From the NCBI GenBank assembly GCA_964541895.1, contig CAZISM010000078.1, positions 1-25,489 on the forward strand: DNA of 25,489 nt. The letters run 5' to 3'. The position numbers were made by a program, and so were the translations under genes. Below are positions 7,342 through 14,722 of this stretch, in pieces (the first letter of the stretch is position 1; each line of letters begins with the position of its first letter). The notes below the pieces were generated by a model. The model did not search any database. It saw only the letters and a program-made list of their open reading frames with translations, and was not told the origin of the DNA. Source of the DNA: CAZISM01 sp964541895. Lineage in GTDB: Bacteria > Zhuqueibacterota > Zhuqueibacteria > Residuimicrobiales > Residuimicrobiaceae.

Positions 7342-7358
7342 GAATTTATTAATACATT
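7330..7358 (+). promoter_or_regulatory. Predicted sigma70 promoter for the sugar ABC ATPase gene
   Basis: A perfect -35 TTGACA (7330-7335), a 17-bp spacer and TACATT (7353-7358). The -35 lies inside the last codons of folC and the folC stop is in the spacer. The expected start point is about 7365, giving a leader of about 100 nt. A weaker alternative is TTGAAA (7366-7371) with AAATTA (7389-7394). Confidence 0.6.
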
Positions 7359-7467
7359 TAAGCAATTGAAAGCCTGCGAAACCTCTTTAAATTAACACAC
7401 CAAAACATTCTCCATCAATACTGCGTACGCCATGTCGATTTACTCTTACTTTTGACTGGAGCAATTC

Positions 7468-8559
7468 TTGGCAAGTGTTGAACTGAAGCAAGTCAGCAAA
7501 CTTTTTGACAACAACATCGTCGCCGTTGATGCGGTGGACATTTTCATCAGGGACAAGGAATTTGTCGTTCTCGTCGGTCCGTCCGGCTGCGGCAAATCCA
7601 CCACCCTGCGCATGATCGCCGGGCTGGAAGAGGCCTCGTCCGGCGAAATCAGAATCAACGACCAGGTTGTCAACCAGGTGGCGCCCAAAGACCGCGATAT
7701 CGCCATGGTCTTTCAGAACTATGCGCTCTATCCGCACATGACGGTGTTTGAAAACATGGCCTTCGGCCTCAAGCTGCGAAAATATCCCAGGGCCGAAATC
7801 GAACAGCGCGTCAGGGAGGCGGCCGATATTCTCGGCATCGCCCACCTGCTGGAGCGCAAACCCAAGGCGCTGTCCGGCGGTCAACGCCAGCGCGTCGCCG
7901 TGGGCCGTGCCATCGTGCGCAAACCCAAAGTATTTCTCTTTGATGAGCCGTTATCGAACCTGGATGCCAAACTGCGCATTCAGATGCGCAGCGAGATCTC
8001 GAAACTGCACTCCCGTCTCGAGACCACCATGGTGTATGTAACCCACGATCAGGTGGAGGCCATGACCATGGGCGATCGCATCGTGGTCATGAAAGACGGC
8101 CGCATTCAGCAGAACGATACGCCGCTGAATCTGTATCATCAGCCGCAAAATAAATTCGTCGCCGGCTTTATCGGCAGCCCGGCGATGAATTTCATCCAGG
8201 GTCGCATCGAACGGCAGGAGGCGCCGGTGTTTAAAACCGACGTCCTGACCCTGACGGTGCCGCAAGCCAAGGCCGGGATCCTGGCCGGCTATGCCGGCCG
8301 ACCGGTTACCCTTGGCATCCGTCCCGAAGACCTGTTCGAAAAAGCCGATGCCGGGGACAGCAACACGTTCGTCTCCAGAGTCGAGGTGGTGGAACCCATG
8401 GGCAACGAGACGTTCGTACATGTGAGCATGGGAGCTGACACCGTGGTCGCCCGGGTCTCAGCCCGGTCTTTGCCGGCCGTCTTTTCCCACTATCCGATTC
8501 AATTCGATATGAACAAAGCCCATTTTTTCAATACAGAAACCGAGCAGGTTATTTCCTGA
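7468..8559 (+). CDS. Sugar ABC transporter ATP-binding protein (MalK/UgpC/MsmK type)
   Basis: Cytoplasmic ATPase that powers carbohydrate importers of the CUT1 type. It has 363 residues: Walker A GPSGCGKST (37-45), Q-loop FQNYALYPHMT, signature LSGGQRQRVAVGRA (135-148), Walker B VFLFDEPLSNLDA and the H-loop VTHDQVEAMT (H193). A C-terminal TOBE/OB-fold regulatory region of about 130 residues includes LGIRPEDLFE. The start is TTG at 7468, supported by GGAG 8 nt upstream and by alignment of the MASVELKQVSK N-terminus with the family. No permease or binding-protein gene is nearby, so it may be a shared ATPase serving several importers, as MsmK-type proteins do in some bacteria. Family secure, substrate unknown. 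Confidence 0.95.
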   Translation: MASVELKQVSKLFDNNIVAVDAVDIFIRDKEFVVLVGPSGCGKSTTLRMIAGLEEASSGEIRINDQVVNQVAPKDRDIAMVFQNYALYPHMTVFENMAFGLKLRKYPRAEIEQRVREAADILGIAHLLERKPKALSGGQRQRVAVGRAIVRKPKVFLFDEPLSNLDAKLRIQMRSEISKLHSRLETTMVYVTHDQVEAMTMGDRIVVMKDGRIQQNDTPLNLYHQPQNKFVAGFIGSPAMNFIQGRIERQEAPVFKTDVLTLTVPQAKAGILAGYAGRPVTLGIRPEDLFEKADAGDSNTFVSRVEVVEPMGNETFVHVSMGADTVVARVSARSLPAVFSHYPIQFDMNKAHFFNTETEQVIS

Positions 8560-8666
8560 TACTGTGCCTGCGCTCTCTGGCGATGTGGTGTTGACGGAGA
8601 TGACCGGGGGATTCCGAATCCGCTTGCCGATGACCATCTTGCTGTACCCGAACTATTAATAAACCT

Positions 8667-8672
8667 TATAAT
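8667..8672 (+). promoter_or_regulatory. Possible -10 element upstream of rho
   Basis: A perfect TATAAT in the AT-rich end of the 127-bp ABC ATPase-rho spacer. No -35 stands at a suitable distance, and transcription from here would leave very little leader before the ribosome-binding site AGAGG (8676-8680). The rest of the spacer holds a short inverted repeat, GGATTCCGAATCC, and nothing else recognisable. Weak call. Confidence 0.25.
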
Positions 8673-8686
8673 AAAAGAGGATCCAG

Positions 8687-9934
8687 ATGGATATTGCAGA
8701 ATTAAAGGGCAAAAAGATTGCCGAATTAACGCAACTCGCGCAGGATTTGGGCGTGTCCGGCTTTACCGGACTGCGTAAATCCGAACTCATCTTTAAAATT
8801 CTGGAAGAACAGACCAAAAAGGAGGGTCTGATCTTTGCCGAAGGCGTTCTGGAGGTATTGCCGGACGGGTACGGCTTTCTCCGCTCCCCGGATTTCAACT
8901 ATCTGCCGGGGCCGGATGACATTTACGTTTCGCCCTCCCAGATCAAACGGTTCGGCCTGCGCACCGGCGATACCGTTTCGGGCCAGATCCGGCCGCCGAA
9001 AGAAAACGAGCGTTTCTTCGCCCTGCTGAAAGTGGAAGCGGTCAACTATGAGAATCCGGAAGAAGCCAAATCAAAAATATTGTTCGACAACCTGACCCCG
9101 CTCTATCCCAATCAGCGCTTTAATCTGGAAACCACGGCCGGCGAGCTCTCCATGCGCATCATGAATCTGCTCACCCCGCTCGGCAAAGGCCAGCGCGGTC
9201 TCATCGTCGCCCAGCCCAAAACCGGTAAAACCATCCTGCTGCAAAAGATCGCCAACGCCATCTCCAACAATCACCCGGAAGTAAAACTGATCGTGCTGCT
9301 CATCGACGAACGGCCGGAAGAAGTGACCGATATGGAACGGTCCGTCAAAGCCGAAGTCATCAGCTCGACGTTCGACGAACCGGCGGAACGGCATGTGCAG
9401 GTCTCGGATATGGTGCTGGAAAAGGCGAAACGGCTCACGGAATACGGCCAGGACGTCTGCATCCTTCTGGACAGCATCACCCGTCTGGCCCGCGCTCATA
9501 ACGCGGTCGTGCCCCATTCCGGCAAAATCCTCTCCGGTGGTGTGGACGCCAACGCCCTGCACCGTCCCAAACGCTTCTTCGGCGCCGCCCGCAACATCGA
9601 AGAAGGCGGCAGCCTGACCATCATCGCCACTGCCCTCATCGACACCGGCAGCCGCATGGATGAAGTTATTTTTGAAGAATTTAAAGGCACGGGCAACATG
9701 GAGCTCGTGCTGGACCGCCGCCTCTCCGACCGCCGTATCTTCCCATCCATCGACGTCAACCGCTCCAGCACCCGTAAAGAAGAGTTGCTGCTGGACGATA
9801 AAGAGCTCAACCGCGTCTGGGTGTTGCGCAAACTGCTGGCGGAATTGAACACCGTGGAGGCGATGGAGTTTTTGCTCAGCAAGATTCAGGGCACCCGCTC
9901 CAACAAATCTTTCCTCGATTCCATGAGCATGTAA
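8687..9934 (+). CDS. rho: Transcription termination factor Rho
   Basis: Hexameric RNA-dependent ATPase/helicase that ends transcription at rut sites. It has 415 residues (E. coli Rho 419), with no insertion of the kind seen in actinobacterial or some Bacteroidota homologues. An N-terminal helical domain (about 1-46, MDIAELKGKKIAELTQLAQ) precedes the cold-shock-like RNA-binding domain with GVLEVLPDGYGFLRSP (53-68). The ATPase core has Walker A AQPKTGKT (175-182), LLIDERPEEVTDM, Walker B VCILLDSITRLARAHN (D262), the Q-loop region SGKILSGGVD, the R-loop LHRPKRFFGAARNIEEGGS and the arginine-finger region LDRRLSDRR. The ATG at 8687 has AGAGG upstream. It heads the rho-rpmE-DUF1385-prfA-prmC cluster. 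Confidence 0.98.
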   Translation: MDIAELKGKKIAELTQLAQDLGVSGFTGLRKSELIFKILEEQTKKEGLIFAEGVLEVLPDGYGFLRSPDFNYLPGPDDIYVSPSQIKRFGLRTGDTVSGQIRPPKENERFFALLKVEAVNYENPEEAKSKILFDNLTPLYPNQRFNLETTAGELSMRIMNLLTPLGKGQRGLIVAQPKTGKTILLQKIANAISNNHPEVKLIVLLIDERPEEVTDMERSVKAEVISSTFDEPAERHVQVSDMVLEKAKRLTEYGQDVCILLDSITRLARAHNAVVPHSGKILSGGVDANALHRPKRFFGAARNIEEGGSLTIIATALIDTGSRMDEVIFEEFKGTGNMELVLDRRLSDRRIFPSIDVNRSSTRKEELLLDDKELNRVWVLRKLLAELNTVEAMEFLLSKIQGTRSNKSFLDSMSM

Positions 9935-10016
9935 GCAACTTTTTCTTGCAAGTTATTGCAATTTTTCGTATTTTTTATATTGCAAAAAAACTTGCGGATT
10001 GCAAAGGAGGCTTGTT
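9935..10016 (+). promoter_or_regulatory. AT-rich rho-rpmE spacer with four TTGCAA palindromes and inverted repeats
   Basis: TTGCAA, itself a palindrome, occurs at 9946-9951, 9956-9961, 9980-9985 and 9999-10004. The first two can pair across GTTA and are followed by TTTTTCGTATTTTTT, an intrinsic-terminator-like arrangement with a short 6-bp stem. A larger imperfect stem pairs 9948-9962 with 9979-9995. The ribosome-binding site AAAGGAGG (10003-10010) for the TTG start at 10017 follows. The spacer could be a weak terminator of rho, a structured rpmE leader, or an operator. Confidence 0.45.
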
Positions 10017-10238
10017 TTGAAAGAAGGTATCCACCCCACATATAACGTAAGCACGGTTTCCTGCGCCTGCGGCCACTCCTTCAAGGTACGCTCCACCGTG
10101 GGCGACCTGAAACTGGAAATCTGCTCCAACTGCCACCCGTTCTTCACCGGCAAACAGAAATTCATCGACACCGCCGGACGCGTGGAGCAGTTCCGCAGAA
10201 AATATGGCAAAAAGGCGGCAACTGAAACACAAGCCTAG
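10017..10238 (+). CDS. rpmE: 50S ribosomal protein L31 (zinc-binding, C+ type)
   Basis: Small ribosomal protein of the large-subunit central protuberance, here 73 residues. The four cysteines of the zinc-binding (C+) form are present: C16 and C18 (CAC) and C36 and C39 (CSNC). The typical sequence EGIHPTY at the N-terminus and CHPFFTGKQKF after the second pair confirm L31. The start is TTG at 10017, six bases after a near-perfect Shine-Dalgarno AAAGGAGG; an upstream in-frame TTG at 9999 would place that site inside the gene. L31 C+ forms can be exchanged for C- forms during zinc shortage in many bacteria; no C- paralogue lies in this window. It is followed by an intrinsic terminator. Confidence 0.96.
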   Translation: MKEGIHPTYNVSTVSCACGHSFKVRSTVGDLKLEICSNCHPFFTGKQKFIDTAGRVEQFRRKYGKKAATETQA

Positions 10239-10254
10239 CTTTCGTTACGAACAT

Positions 10255-10305
10255 AAACGGAATATGTGCCCCCTGTATGGAGGAGGCCTATTCCGTTTTT
10301 TCTTT
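10255..10305 (+). terminator. Intrinsic terminator after rpmE
   Basis: A 10-bp perfect stem (10255-10264 with 10289-10298, AAACGGAATA and its complement) encloses further short GC pairing, followed by TTTTTTCTTTT. It separates rpmE from the DUF1385 gene, so genes downstream probably use another promoter or read-through. Confidence 0.88.
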
Positions 10306-10320
10306 TCTGGGCGTTCCCGC

Positions 10321-10334
10321 GCCGCCCGGGCGGC
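10321..10334. repeat. Perfect 14-bp GC palindrome upstream of the DUF1385 gene
   Basis: GCCGCCCGGGCGGC reads the same on both strands. It lies 16 bp after the rpmE terminator T-tract and 28 bp before the DUF1385 start, next to an AT-rich CATAATATAAAA. It could be an operator-like site or a leader hairpin; there is no T-tract after it. Confidence 0.4.
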
Positions 10335-10362
10335 ACAGGCGCCATAATATAAAAGGAACAGT

Positions 10363-11295
10363 ATGCAAGAAGAGAGTCTGGCTGTAGGCGGTCAAGCCGT
10401 GATCGAGGGCGTCATGATGCGCGGTCAAAACGGCATTGCCGTAGCTGTGCGCAAACCCAATGGCGACATAGCGCTGAAAAACGAACCGTTTCAACCCATT
10501 ACCAAACGGATCAAATGGCTCAATGTGCCGGTATTTCGCGGCGCCCTTTTGCTCATTGAAACCATGTACATCGGCATCAAAGCGCTCAACTTTAGCGGCG
10601 ACATCGCCATGGAAGAAGAGAAAAAAAAGAACGAAGCCGCCGGCAAACAACAGAGCCAAACCCTGAACAACATCTGGATGGCGATGAGCATCGTCTTTGC
10701 CCTGGGAATCGGCATGGCGGTGTTTTTCTATATTCCGCTTCTGCTGACCGAAATGCTGCACCTGGAATCCGGCATCCTCTTCAACCTGGTGGACGGCGTC
10801 ATTCGCCTGGTTTTTTTTCTCTCCTATATTTATATCATTTCGCGCTGGAAAGAGATTCGCCGCGTCTTTGAATATCACGGCGCTGAACATAAATCCATTC
10901 ACGCCTTTGAAAACCAGAAAGAGCTGATACCGGAATCGGCGCGTTCGTTTACGACCCTGCACCCGCGCTGCGGCACCAGTTTCCTGCTCATTGTGATGGT
11001 GGTGAGCATCCTGGTGTTCATGTTCCTCGGCAAACCGACCACCGTCGGACAGCGATTGCTGCGCCTGGCGTTTGTGCCGGTGATCGGCGGTATCTCTTAC
11101 GAACTGATCAAGCTGTCCGCCAAGGCCTATAGCAACCGCTTTTTCCGCATCTTTATCATACCCGGACTGTGGCTGCAGAAAATCACCACGGTAGAACCGG
11201 ACGACAGCCAGTTGGAAGTAGCCATGGTGGCCCTCAAATGCGCCATCGGTCAGGAGCCGAAAGCAGGACCGTCTCAGGTCGTTGTGGTATCCTGA
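10363..11295 (+). CDS. DUF1385 family membrane protein (YqhQ-like)
   Basis: Integral membrane protein of 310 residues in the DUF1385 family, whose biochemical role is not established. Family hallmarks: GGQAVIEGVMMRG near the N-terminus (9-21), VPVFRGALLLIE, EYHGAEHKSIHAFE in the middle, and LHPRCGTSFLL. Hydrophobic segments lie at about residues 104-128, 140-160, 207-223 and 233-252; after these come charged, probably cytoplasmic segments. The conserved His, Glu and Cys residues suggest metal binding or catalysis at the membrane face (inference). The ATG at 10363 has AAAGGAAC upstream. A place between rpmE and prfA recurs for this family in many bacteria, which hints at a link to translation or a shared regulatory need. 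prfA begins 44 bp after the stop. Confidence 0.92.
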   Translation: MQEESLAVGGQAVIEGVMMRGQNGIAVAVRKPNGDIALKNEPFQPITKRIKWLNVPVFRGALLLIETMYIGIKALNFSGDIAMEEEKKKNEAAGKQQSQTLNNIWMAMSIVFALGIGMAVFFYIPLLLTEMLHLESGILFNLVDGVIRLVFFLSYIYIISRWKEIRRVFEYHGAEHKSIHAFENQKELIPESARSFTTLHPRCGTSFLLIVMVVSILVFMFLGKPTTVGQRLLRLAFVPVIGGISYELIKLSAKAYSNRFFRIFIIPGLWLQKITTVEPDDSQLEVAMVALKCAIGQEPKAGPSQVVVVS

Positions 11296-11339
11296 ACCTG
11301 GTAATTCCTGACCGCCATACCGGCATTCAAGAGGACGAT

Positions 11340-12410
11340 GTGATAGATAAACTGGAAAAAATTGAACAACGCCACTCCGAGATCGCAGCCAAACTCGCAG
11401 ATCCGGAGACCATGAGCAAGCCTTCCCTGTTTCGCGATCTCGCCAAGGAAGCAGCCGACCTGTCCGAGACGGTGCAGGTGTTTGGCGTATACCGCAAAGT
11501 ATTAACCGATATCGACAACAACAGGGAGATCATCCGCGAAGGTCAGGATGCCGAACTGGTCGAAATGGCGCAATCGGAATTGACCGAGTTGGAAAATCAG
11601 CGCCAACGCCTGGAAGAGGAACTGAAAATACTCCTCATCCCCAAGGATCCACAGGACAGCCGCAACGCGGTGGTTGAAATCCGTGCCGGCACCGGCGGCG
11701 ATGAAGCCGGTTTGTTTGCCGGCGACCTCTTTCGCATGTACCAGTACTTTGCCGAAAAGCACGGCTGGAAAATGGAAGTGCTCAGCTCCACCACCCAGGG
11801 CATCGGCGGCGTGCGGGAAGTCATTTTTTCGCTCAGCGGTAAAGATGTGTTCGGCAAAATGAAATTTGAAGGCGGCGTCCATCGCGTGCAACGCGTGCCG
11901 GCCACCGAAGCCAACGGCCGCATCCACACCTCGGCCGCCACCGTCGCCGTGCTGCCGGAAGCGGAAGAGATCGATATCGACATCGATCCCAACGATCTGC
12001 GCATCGATGTGTTTCGCTCCTCCGGCCCCGGCGGGCAGAGTGTCAACACCACCGATTCGGCGGTGCGGGTCACCCATATCCCCACCGGCATGGTCGTATC
12101 CTGCCAGGACGAAAAATCGCAGCATAAAAACAAGGCCAAGGCGCTCAAGGTGTTGCGCGCCCGGCTCTACGACAAAGCCATGGAAGAGGAACGCGCCAAA
12201 CTGACCGCCCAGCGTCGCTCCATGGTCAGCACCGGGGACCGCAGCGCCAAAATCCGCACCTATAATTTTCCGCAAAACCGCGTCACCGATCATCGCATCG
12301 GCCTGACGCTCTACCAGCTGGATCAGGTCCTGCAGGGCAAAATCGACGAATTCGTGGAACAGCTGCAGCTCGCGGACCGCGCCGAACGGCTGCAGGCGAT
12401 GAACGGCTAA
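11340..12410 (+). CDS. prfA: Peptide chain release factor 1
   Basis: Class I release factor that reads UAA and UAG and triggers peptide release. It has 356 residues. The stop-codon recognition tripeptide is PAT (187-189, in HRVQRVPATE), which marks RF1 rather than RF2 (SPF). The catalytic loop GPGGQSVNTTDSAVR has GGQ at 231-233, and ECQ-type C-terminal text QDEKSQHKNKAKAL follows. There is no programmed frameshift, again as expected for RF1. The start is GTG at 11340 with AGAGGA 6 nt upstream; an ATG overlapping it is out of frame and is followed at once by a stop. The gene for PrmC, which methylates the GGQ glutamine, follows 44 bp later. Confidence 0.97.
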   Translation: MIDKLEKIEQRHSEIAAKLADPETMSKPSLFRDLAKEAADLSETVQVFGVYRKVLTDIDNNREIIREGQDAELVEMAQSELTELENQRQRLEEELKILLIPKDPQDSRNAVVEIRAGTGGDEAGLFAGDLFRMYQYFAEKHGWKMEVLSSTTQGIGGVREVIFSLSGKDVFGKMKFEGGVHRVQRVPATEANGRIHTSAATVAVLPEAEEIDIDIDPNDLRIDVFRSSGPGGQSVNTTDSAVRVTHIPTGMVVSCQDEKSQHKNKAKALKVLRARLYDKAMEEERAKLTAQRRSMVSTGDRSAKIRTYNFPQNRVTDHRIGLTLYQLDQVLQGKIDEFVEQLQLADRAERLQAMNG

Positions 12411-12454
12411 ATAACCTGTGTGACGCAAGGTTGTCGGCGGCTGGAGACAGATCT

Positions 12455-13312
12455 ATGGCGGAAGAAAAACGGCGCTGGACCATCATCGAGTTGCTGAAAT
12501 GGACAGCCGATTATCTCAAAGAGAAAAAGTTCGACAACGGCCGCCTCACCGGTGAACGGTTGCTGGCGCATGTGCTGAAATGCCGCCGCGTCGACCTCTA
12601 TGTGCAGTTTGAACGACCGTTGAGCGGCGATGAACTGGCTTCCTACAAGTCGCTGCTCAAACGTCGGCTGTCGCACGAACCGCTGCAATATATAATTGGC
12701 GAAACAGAATTTTTTTCGCTACCTTTCAAGGTCGGGCCGAGCGTGCTTGTGCCGCGCCCCGAAACCGAACTGCTGGTGGAGAAGGTGCTGGCCGCTGCCA
12801 GCCCATGGCCGGAGGCACGCATCCTTGATATCGGCACCGGCTCCGGTAATATCGCGATCAGCCTGGCCTTCCACTTGCCTGGCGCCAGAATAACGGCCGT
12901 CGATTGCTCGCAGGCGGCGCTGGCTCTGGCCGCGGAAAACAGTCAGCGTAACGGCGTCGACGAACGCATCCAGTGGCAAGAGTGGAACCTGTTCAGCGAC
13001 GCGTGTCCGCTGCCCTTTCCGTACGATATTGTGGTCTCTAATCCGCCCTATATTCGACAGGCGGATTATGACAGGCTGCCGGCTGAAATAAAAAACTTTG
13101 AGCCGAGCACCGCTTTGCTGGCCGGCGCGGATGGCCTGGACGCCTACAAGGCTATAGGCAGGTGGTTGCCAACCCTCCTGAACACACCCGGTTTTGCCTT
13201 TATGGAAATCGGTGCCGACCAGGCGACGGAGGTGGCGGCGCTGTTGGGCCAGGTTGTCGTTCACAAGGATCTCGCCGGCAAAGATCGGGTCGTGGAATAT
13301 CACTCTCGATAG
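12455..13312 (+). CDS. prmC: Release factor glutamine methyltransferase
   Basis: SAM-dependent N5-glutamine methyltransferase (HemK family) that modifies the Gln of the GGQ loop of RF1 and RF2. It has 285 residues. An N-terminal helical substrate-binding domain (about 1-85) ends in EPLQYIIGETEFF. The Rossmann domain follows with VPRPETELLVE, motif I ILDIGTGSGNIAISLA (123-138), AVDCSQAALALA, and the catalytic VVSNPPYIR (NPPY 196-199). The ATG at 12455 is chosen for GGAG about 9 nt upstream; a GTG at 12431 would add eight residues. The order prfA-prmC is widely conserved and directly couples a substrate with its modifier. Confidence 0.96.
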   Translation: MAEEKRRWTIIELLKWTADYLKEKKFDNGRLTGERLLAHVLKCRRVDLYVQFERPLSGDELASYKSLLKRRLSHEPLQYIIGETEFFSLPFKVGPSVLVPRPETELLVEKVLAAASPWPEARILDIGTGSGNIAISLAFHLPGARITAVDCSQAALALAAENSQRNGVDERIQWQEWNLFSDACPLPFPYDIVVSNPPYIRQADYDRLPAEIKNFEPSTALLAGADGLDAYKAIGRWLPTLLNTPGFAFMEIGADQATEVAALLGQVVVHKDLAGKDRVVEYHSR

Positions 13313-13386
13313 GTCCATACGATTCATGCCGCGCACAGGAAAAAGTAAAAAGATTAACCATCATCAGCCAATATGAGGAGACGCCA

Positions 13387-14588
13387 ATGAACCAGGGCAT
13401 TTTTCGTGAATACGACATCCGCGGTATTGTCAAGACCGATCTCACCGACGATGTGGTGTACAACCTTGGGCGTGCCTATGGCACATGGATGAGTCGCCGC
13501 GGCCATCAGACCGTTGCGGTCGGCCACGACGTGCGCCTCTCTTCTCCTCATTTCAGTAAAATATATATCGACGGCATTCTCTCCACCGGCCTGAATGTGA
13601 TCAAGATCGGTCAATGCTCCACCCCGGCGCTCTATTTCGCCATTGTCCATCTGAAAACCGACGGCGGTGTCATGATCACCGGCAGCCACAATCCCATCGA
13701 ATTCAACGGCTTTAAAATGTGCGAAGGGCTGGCTTCGGTGTTCGGCGAGCACATCCAGGAGCTGAAGCAGATCATACTCGGCAACAGCTATGTGCGCAAA
13801 AGCGCCGGTCACCTCAGCGCGGTCGATGTGATGCCGGATTATGTGGCCATGCTGAAAACCAAATTCAAATTTGCCCGNNNNNNNNNNNNNNNNNNNNNNN
13901 NNNNNNNNNNNNNNNNNNNNNNNNNNNNNNNNNNNNNNNNNNNNNNNNNNNNNNNNNNNNNNNNNNNNNNNNNNNNNTGGCCATCTTTAGCGCCGACGTG
14001 CTGGCCAAGCGGCCCAACGAACCGATCATTTTCGACGTAAAGTGCTCGCAGCTGCTGCCCGAGATCATCGAAAAGAACGGCGGCATACCGGTGATGTGGA
14101 AAACCGGCCATTCGCTGCTCAAAGCCAAGATGAAAGAGATGCATGCCCCGTTTGCCGGCGAAATGTCGGGCCATATGTTTTTCGCCGACGACTTTTATGG
14201 CTTTGACGACGGCGTCTACGCCTCGGGTCGGTTGCTGCAGATCCTGGCCGGTACTGATAAAAAATTTTCCGAGATCATCGACAGCCTGCCGTCGTTTGTC
14301 TCTACGCCGGAAATCCGCGTCGAATGCAGCGATGAGACCAAATTCCAGGTCATCGAAAAGCTGGTGCAGTCGTTCCGCCAGCAGTATCAGATCGTCGACA
14401 TCGACGGCGCCCGCGTGCTCTTTGGCGACGGCTGGGGCCTGGTGCGCGCTTCCAACACCCAACCGGTGCTGGTGCTGCGCTTTGAGGCCAAAACCAATGA
14501 ACGGTTGCAGGAGATCGTCGATATTTTCAAAAAGCAGCTGTCGATGTTTCCGGATGTTAAATTTACCGACAAGGATTTTCAATTCTGA
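13387..14588 (+). CDS. Phosphomannomutase/phosphoglucomutase, interrupted by an assembly gap
   Basis: Alpha-D-phosphohexomutase that interconverts hexose 1- and 6-phosphates for nucleotide-sugar and polysaccharide synthesis. The 5' part (163 residues) has FREYDIRGI at the N-terminus and the phosphoserine loop TGSHNPIEFNGFK (S100). The 3' part (202 residues) has the sugar-binding GEMSGHMFFADDFYGFDDGVYASGR in two adjoining stretches and the phosphate-binding RASNTQP. Between them stand 100 N (13878-13977). Compared with family members of about 455-463 residues, some 90 residues are missing, including the metal loop DGDGDR. The two parts lie in different frames only because the N-run is a placeholder of arbitrary length. 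The ATG at 13387 has GAGGAG upstream. I consider it one intact gene. Confidence 0.93.
13878..13977. other. Assembly gap of exactly 100 N
   Basis: A run of 100 N within the phosphohexomutase gene. The round number is the usual mark of a scaffold join of unknown length. Family length predicts roughly 280 missing bases, with length equal to 2 modulo 3 to restore the frame. Confidence 0.98.
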
Positions 14589-14722
14589 TCGCCAATCCCT
14601 GACCGAAGGATGGTCTCTGCCGGTTTCGGCCGCCGCTTCACCCCTATCACAGAGTCGGAGCCGATGGCGACCCTCCTTCGCTGCTGCCACCCGCTCCGCA
14701 ATGCAGAAAGGTGCAGACTACC

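Noticed and set aside
8591..8672. Complete promoter for rho from TTGACG and TATAAT
   Set aside because: TTGACG (8591-8596) lies about 70 bp from TATAAT, far beyond any usable spacing; only the -10 is reported, with low confidence.
13719..14588. Frameshift or second gene in the phosphohexomutase
   Set aside because: The change of frame occurs exactly at the 100-N placeholder, so it reflects an unknown gap length.
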